This document shows positions 59,001-64,000 of a DNA stretch of 64,000 bases, piece by piece. Under the pieces are notes generated by a model that worked only from the letters and a program-made list of their open reading frames with translations, had not been told where the DNA came from and searched no databases. Position 1 is the stretch's first letter, and every line of letters starts with the position of its first letter. The position numbers were made by a program, and so were the translations under genes. The DNA is from Erigeron canadensis (lineage: Eukaryota > Streptophyta > Magnoliopsida > Asterales > Asteraceae), in contig NC_057769.1 in the NCBI RefSeq assembly GCF_010389155.1, positions 7,316,735 through 7,380,734 on the forward strand. Direction: 5' to 3'.

Positions 59001-61341
59001 TGAAGAAGGAAAATCTGGAAGAAGAACTTTCGATTTGTTACTGGTGATGAAATTTTTTTTTGAAAAAAGTATTATTGATTTATTATTGGTGTTGAAAGAA
59101 AATATGAATTATAGATTTGTTGCTGGTGATGAAAGAAAAAATGGAAAAGGTATTATTGATTTGTTTATAGTGATGAAATAAAATCTAGAAAAAGTATAAT
59201 GATTTGTTATTGGTGAGAAAATCTGAAAAAAGTATGATTGATTTGTTGTTAGTGATGAAGGAAAATGTGGAAAAAGAAAACTAGCAAAAGTAATTACTTT
59301 TTTTGGTCTTTTATTAATGAAAAGACTAATATACCCATCATGTGCAGGTCATGTGATGGGTATTTTAACGTCGGTTTGTGACTTGGACCAAAAGTGCAAA
59401 CGAAGCAAACTATTTTGGACTAAAACTGTAGTAAATGAAAGTTAGGGATGAAACCTGCAAGTAAGGGTCGACGAAAATTGTAGTTAACTCTATTTTGTTT
59501 TTTGATAGAAGTCGCAATTGGTTTTGTTTCTAGACGTTTACTGTATGATACTATGATGTCATCTTTTTCTTTTTTCTTTAACCAGGCTATATATAATTCA
59601 TGGTTCATATCTATGACCATAATACTATCCCCGTTCATAACCCAACCCAACCCAACAATACTATTCATTATAATATTAATTTCTCTCTATTATATTCATC
59701 CAACCCAACTAAACTTAATTTTCATACTCCCATTCACAACCCAACCAAAATATATATATTTTTAAAATAAATTCACTTTTACACTCCATCGAACAAAACT
59801 GACTACACTCAAAACCATTAAAATATTAAAAAAGAATTAAGAAATATATTAAATATATAGCTACTGTCAGAAAAGTCATACTACTACATATGTGCTAGGA
59901 GAAAGCTTTTATTATAATATCATCCGACTTCTGATCGTTGGACCGACTTGTTCGGTGTTGTTTTAAGAATATTTTCAATTTTTTACATTATATGTGTGAC
60001 CGACTTAAACGAACAAACTATCGATGGGGATGGTCTAACACTTTGTATCTTATTTCCATTAGTTTAAGGGGTGTTTGCGATTTCTTATTTTGCAGCTTAT
60101 CAGCTTGTTGCTTGTTTTATAAAGCAGATAAGCAATAGCCAAAAACAAACACACTTGAAAAAATTGCTTATAAGCTAATTTTATAAAGAACAAGCACTTT
60201 TATAAGCAGGTAAGTACCTGCTTATTTTCCCAACAGATAAGCACTTATAAATAAGCAATCCCAAACACCCCCCTAACTGTTATATCTGAAATTACTTACA
60301 AGTTTCGCTTACAAGTTGGGTTTAGTTTAGCTTTTAGTATGAAGAAGAGAGTCACATAGTGAAAGATTCTGCTTGCCTTAGCCCATACGACATACGTTTA
60401 GTTCTTACTCTTTTGTAGCAATGAGAATTTTGTTAAGTAATTCGAAAAATATTGTCAGTAAAATCTGCATTTCATTTAAGGGCAGTTGTTTGATTGCTAT
60501 GCATATGTTACTTATCTTTTGGTTGTACATAGATATCAACTATCTAATGAAGGGGATGCTATAAGTTTCTTCAATGGTTAGAGTTAACATCTTATTAATC
60601 AAATTTATGCAGGCAAAGTCATATTGGAAGCAGTTATATTGACAGCCGTGGTAGTCGTGAGTCTCACTCTGTTCACATTCTGGGCTGCAAAGAGGGGCTA
60701 CGACTTCAATTTCTTGGGGCCTTTTTTGTTTGGTGCTGTTATGGTGCTTATTGTCTTTTCGTTCATTCAGGTTTGTGAATTGCCACTCTAAGTGGTCTCA
60801 TTCATTCATTTATTTTAGAGGGTTAGGGTGGGTGGGGTTGACCCATGCTAACATTTCCAATTTTATTAAGTTTATATTTTATTTCTGGATGGTTAGTTTC
60901 TCAAACATGATTATAAAAGATATATTATATCAAAAGTAGTAATAATATTTTGATAAAATCATAAAATGATCTTATGCATTGAAGGTACACTTTGGGTTAA
61001 GCCTCACCCAACCTGTTTACTTTCAAGCTATTTATTTATAAGCTGCCCATAACTCAAAGCGACCCACTTTAAGTAATAACCTATTCTTGGTTTGCTCTCT
61101 GATGTCCTGCTCATCTGTGTTCATCTATTTGCAGATTTTCTTTCCTCTGGGCAAAATTTCAGTTATGGTGTATGGGGGTTTATCAGCAATAGTCTTTTGT
61201 GGCTACATTGTCTATGATACTGACAATCTAATTAAGCGATACACCTATGACGAGTACATATGGGCTGCTGTTGCTCTATACTTGGATATCATCAACCTTT
61301 TCATTTCGTTGCTTACAATTTTACGAGCTGCTGACAGTTGA
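56049..61341 (+). CDS. LFG: LIFEGUARD / Bax-inhibitor-1-like membrane protein
   Basis: Four exons: 56049-56304, 56685-56798, 60613-60770 and 61135-61341. Phases agree, giving 244 aa, the usual size of plant LIFEGUARD proteins. A short acidic/polar N-terminus ending ELRWSFIRKIYSIVAVQLLL leads into about seven hydrophobic segments. Family landmarks include SYYYQRHPVNYLLLG, FTFWAAKRGYDFNFLGPFLF and the C-terminal stretch with GYIVYDTDNLIKRYTYDEYI, which holds the Asp residues linked to pH-gated calcium leak in this fold. It then ends in LYLDIINLFISLLTILRAAD. LFG proteins sit in the ER, Golgi or tonoplast membranes and modulate cell death and pathogen susceptibility. Intron 2 is 3.8 kb and carries a foldback element and a further MITE. 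No defect is seen. Confidence 0.95.
57085..57545. repeat. Degenerate GGTAT/TTTCGG repeat block in the LFG intron
   Basis: The left part has GGTATACCAGTGGTATACTA and TTTCGGTT words, and the right part has the complementary ACCGAAATACCACCGAAATT. Together they form a loose inverted repeat, probably a decayed hAT-like element. Confidence 0.5.
58465..59490. mobile_element. Foldback Mutator-like element in the LFG intron
   Basis: Inverted arms of about 190 bp begin GAGTTAATTACAATTTTCGT and end with a close complement. The flanks TATTTTGTT at 58456-58464 and 59491-59499 are identical over 9 bp. Between the arms, 58975-59280 holds degenerate tandem units containing GATTTGTTACTGGTGATGAA. No transposase is encoded. 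Confidence 0.88.
60068..60272. mobile_element. Small palindromic MITE in the LFG intron
   Basis: GGGGTGTTTGCGATTTCTTA at the left and AAGCAATCCCAAACACCCC at the right are inverted. The interior has repeated GCTTATAAGC-type words. The flanking duplication is not clear. Confidence 0.65.
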
Positions 61342-62243
61342 AATGATCATGGTCTTCACCATCAGCTCATACTGTCATATTTCATAGGTACATGAACTTT
61401 CTTCTTAAAGAGTTTGATACCTAGGTGTTACATCTTTGAATGGATTTCATCCTTACCAGATTCATTTATCAACACTCTATAGTTCATTATTTTAAGGTGA
61501 AGTGTTTTTGTGTCAAGGTGGGTTAAGTGTGATACTATTGGTACTGTTTAGAATCCATAACTGTATAGGAAGTGACTTTCGTACATTAATGAACCCTTGT
61601 TTTGATGATGTGAATTGAAATAAAAATAAGGTTATGTGATTTGGTTACCTCTTGTCATTGTTATATGTGTATACATATCAAGTGAGGTCAATGTCTCAGT
61701 GATATTGATATTTGTCCTCATACATTATCTAAAAGCTGTTACCTAATATTGTTGTCTCCTTCAACTCTCCATAGATGTGTGATCAAATCCTTGCTTACCT
61801 TCTATTTACATTCGACCATAACATGTTGTTTTCTTGCCTTTCCATGGCCGCATTTACTTGTGGGATGATGAGTGGGTCAACACAATGTTTCAGTTTTGCA
61901 AATAAGTACTATATCATAGATGATTATAAAAGTGAATGACTAACGTTTTCTGTAATCACTTGAGGTTTTCTGCCTATAAATCTGTTTGGCGCATTTCCTT
62001 TTGTTTACGCAGTTTGACGAATTGACATAAACCGATTGTAAATGTGTCACAGCAGATTGCATTTTAGAACTTGAGAATAAACAGTACCAAACAAACTAAC
62101 ATATAATATTGTGAGCTAGCATTATATTACAAGATCTAGGAATACAAAGCTAAGTTTTGCCATTCAAAACGGATGCTTTATAATTTACCTAGCACACATT
62201 GGTTATGACAATATACCTCCACACCTTGTTCTAGTTCTTATTT
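61342..62243. other. 3' UTRs of two convergent genes
   Basis: LFG (plus) and the FORKED-like gene (minus) face each other across about 900 bp. No other gene is seen. Confidence 0.6.
61619..61624 (+). terminator. Poly(A) signal candidate for LFG
   Basis: AATAAA about 280 bp after the LFG stop, within a TG-rich context. The motif is frequent in AT-rich DNA. Confidence 0.35.
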
Positions 62244-63710
62244 TTACTTGGTGAACTTCCTCTCATCTACAATGGCAAGAAGCCTAGAGACACCTTGAGT
62301 CCACATATCATATTCTCTTTGTGTCCTGCACTCGAATTCCACCAACCCACGCCCAATAGTCCTCAGCCCAAAATAGCGCCGTTCCTCTCCACCATCAAAC
62401 AGATGCCTACCTGGCCATGCTGCCATGTTTTTGCACACCTCCAATACCACATCTGCAACCATCCAAAAGTAAAATTATTTACAACTTCTATCTCATCGCG
62501 TACAGGGTTATATTAGGTGAACTATAGATTTGCATTTTCAGGGACAGTGATTATTATCTGATATTTAATGATTCTACTTTGTATAGCATTTAGTGTTTGG
62601 ATGTACTACTTGTTATAATTATCAATTCTCATGGGTTGTGTAGAAAAAGTGATATTTGCAATATAATTTTTATGTAGTCAAAAAGTGCTGCGTGTCATCC
62701 CAACCCGATTCTTATAAATGTCTAACCATTTTGACCCTGGCTTAACCCGTTGTAGACTTGTGTTATCACTTACTTTTCTTCTTTTTCGTGATGGTAGAAC
62801 CAACATGTTTACTCTTCATCTTTAGCATTACTTGACCTGTTCGATGGATATAAACCGACACAATTTTCCAGTGAAGATCACCTGCATTTCAATTCCAATC
62901 AGTAGTTAATAAATGGGCTTGGTTGAAATGGTAAGTTAGTTGTTCTTACCATTACGGGTCCGTTTCAGAAGCTCACTCCCCCTGGCTAGGAGTTCTTGGT
63001 TACATATGCCCAGAAAATTCTCTTCAGGGGAAGGATGTTCAGAATAGCCACTGCTCTTTCCTTGGCTTTTGCTTTCTTTAAGCCCACGGTCCACCGGTAT
63101 CACTGCTGCAATATTCCATACTTCCTTCAACGCCCTCGCCTTTAACGTTGCTGCACCACGTAGAGCTAAAAAGACAAGAAACACATAGCACATTTTACCA
63201 TCTAGTAAGGTAAAAGAGTCAAAATTTACACTCCGTATGATTACAAGTTTACAACAATGAACTGGCTAAGAATTTACCCGTTGCAGCAGCAGCCGTGAGA
63301 GTTAATATATCGCCATGGGATTTGACATTAACAGCAGAGCTAACAGCGGCAACAAGGTGTTCACGTTCAGCTCCCATTGCTTCTGCAGCCTCCACACATT
63401 GAGCAGCAACCAGAGTGGCAGCCGAGGCAACAGCCATATTGGTCTTGGCCATTTGCTCATCTTTACTAGACGCTGATGCTGCTGCAGTAGCAGCTGCAAT
63501 GGTGGCCACAGCCGCAGCCACTCCAGCAACTGAAACAGCTGCATGGAGCTGTGCATTGTGAGCTCGGGTCTCTTCTTTCTTCTTCTCTCTTCTCTCCTTT
63601 AACCAACGTCCTACCGTCTTTCCAGCAGGGGTGGTGCTACACCCGCCCGCACCATATCCACTCCGACCATTGGCAAACAGTGGTTGTAGAGTATTGTTTG
63701 CACGCAAAAA
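62244..63710 (-). CDS. FORKED-like / VAN3-binding protein, 5' end outside the window
   Basis: Four 3' exons are visible: 63278-63710, 62950-63165, 62774-62881 and 62244-62452. Phases agree over 321 residues. The first carries the conserved block [20 protein letters not shown] and [20 protein letters not shown], followed by alanine-rich helices of the DUF828 (auxin canalisation) domain. The remaining exons form a PH-like domain with [53 protein letters not shown] and [29 protein letters not shown]3-binding proteins act with the ARF-GAP VAN3/SCARFACE at trans-Golgi or endosomal membranes, guiding PIN1 sorting and closed vein loops. The acceptor at 63711 shows that upstream exons exist. They lie beyond the right edge or beyond this intron. 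No lesion is seen. Confidence 0.9.
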
Positions 63711-64000
63711 CTGTATGTACCATACTAAATTATACATTATTCTGAATATAACAAGCAATAAAACAATAATGTACAATATAAATCATGAGTAATCTGTACT
63801 TGTATTACTGTAGAGTATGTTTTGTAAGTCATTTTAGATTAGTTCAATACTTCAATGAGCTTGGCCCACATCAATGTTTAATAAATCTGCTATATGCATT
63901 GGACTTGAAAATAATTAGTCATTAAAAATTGTAATTATACAATGTAAAAGGAAATATTTGGCAAATAATTTGACAATGACAATAAGTTTGATGGTCAAAA
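63711..64000 (-). other. Intron of the FORKED-like gene reaching the window edge
   Basis: The sequence beyond the acceptor at 63711 is AT-rich and non-coding. The preceding exon is not found before base 64000. Confidence 0.55.

Noticed and set aside
63302..63556. Open frames in other frames of the FORKED-like exon
   Set aside because: They are shadows of the alanine-rich DUF828 coding exon.
1..64000. A biosynthetic cluster, or a resistance, toxin or defence system
   Set aside because: The six host genes belong to unrelated regulatory and membrane families with large intergenic gaps. No NLR, P450, terpene synthase or toxin-like gene is visible.

Overview
The window is nuclear DNA of a flowering plant. 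Its genes are broken by GT-AG introns, the intergenic DNA is very AT-rich, and small non-autonomous transposons are dense. A PEAPOD gene, a family that grasses lack, points to a eudicot. An asterid such as a member of the Asteraceae would fit the repeats, but that is inference. I see no prokaryotic, organellar or viral segment.

Six host genes can be modelled by joining exons whose phases agree. From left to right they are: an INDETERMINATE-domain zinc-finger factor (654-4439, minus, 3 exons, 429 aa); a heat shock factor of the HSFA2 type (14623-16891, minus, 2 exons, 345 aa) with heat shock elements upstream; an ETO1-LIKE BTB/TPR protein (29051-35419, minus, 5 exons, 888 aa); a PEAPOD/TIFY4 repressor (46785-51782, plus, 8 exons, 319 aa); a LIFEGUARD / Bax-inhibitor-1-like membrane protein (56049-61341, plus, 4 exons, 244 aa); and a FORKED-like VAN3-binding protein (62244-63710, minus), whose 5' exons lie beyond the right edge. 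They serve unrelated pathways (development, heat response, ethylene synthesis control, leaf size, cell-death control, vein patterning). They are neighbours, not an operon or a biosynthetic cluster.

Mobile DNA fills the rest. A decayed PIF/Harbinger transposase lies at 36950-38122. Two TG..CA elements with 5-bp flanking repeats look like solo LTRs of one family (41134-42586 and 44011-45497). A third TG..CA unit, at 6958-7784, carries a 5S rRNA-like segment and resembles Cassandra TRIMs. A Mutator-like MITE family has four copies, each with 9-bp target duplications that are identical or differ at one base. Two larger foldback elements also have exact 9-bp duplications (40560-43140 and 58465-59490). 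There are Helitron-like 3' termini, a CACTA MITE, SINE-like units inside gene introns, and a nest of palindromic MITEs inserted in (TA)n microsatellites around 24.1-25.7 kb.

The observations most worth following are: arrays of short near-palindromic words at similar places in the two solo LTRs, with a different word in each; the microsatellite-anchored MITE nest; the foldback element with an LTR at its centre of symmetry; a possible MIRNA-like hairpin with 19-nt perfect arms at 10978-11083; and an overlapping upstream ORF that starts 7 nt before the inferred ETO1-LIKE start codon. I found no convincing new multi-gene system.
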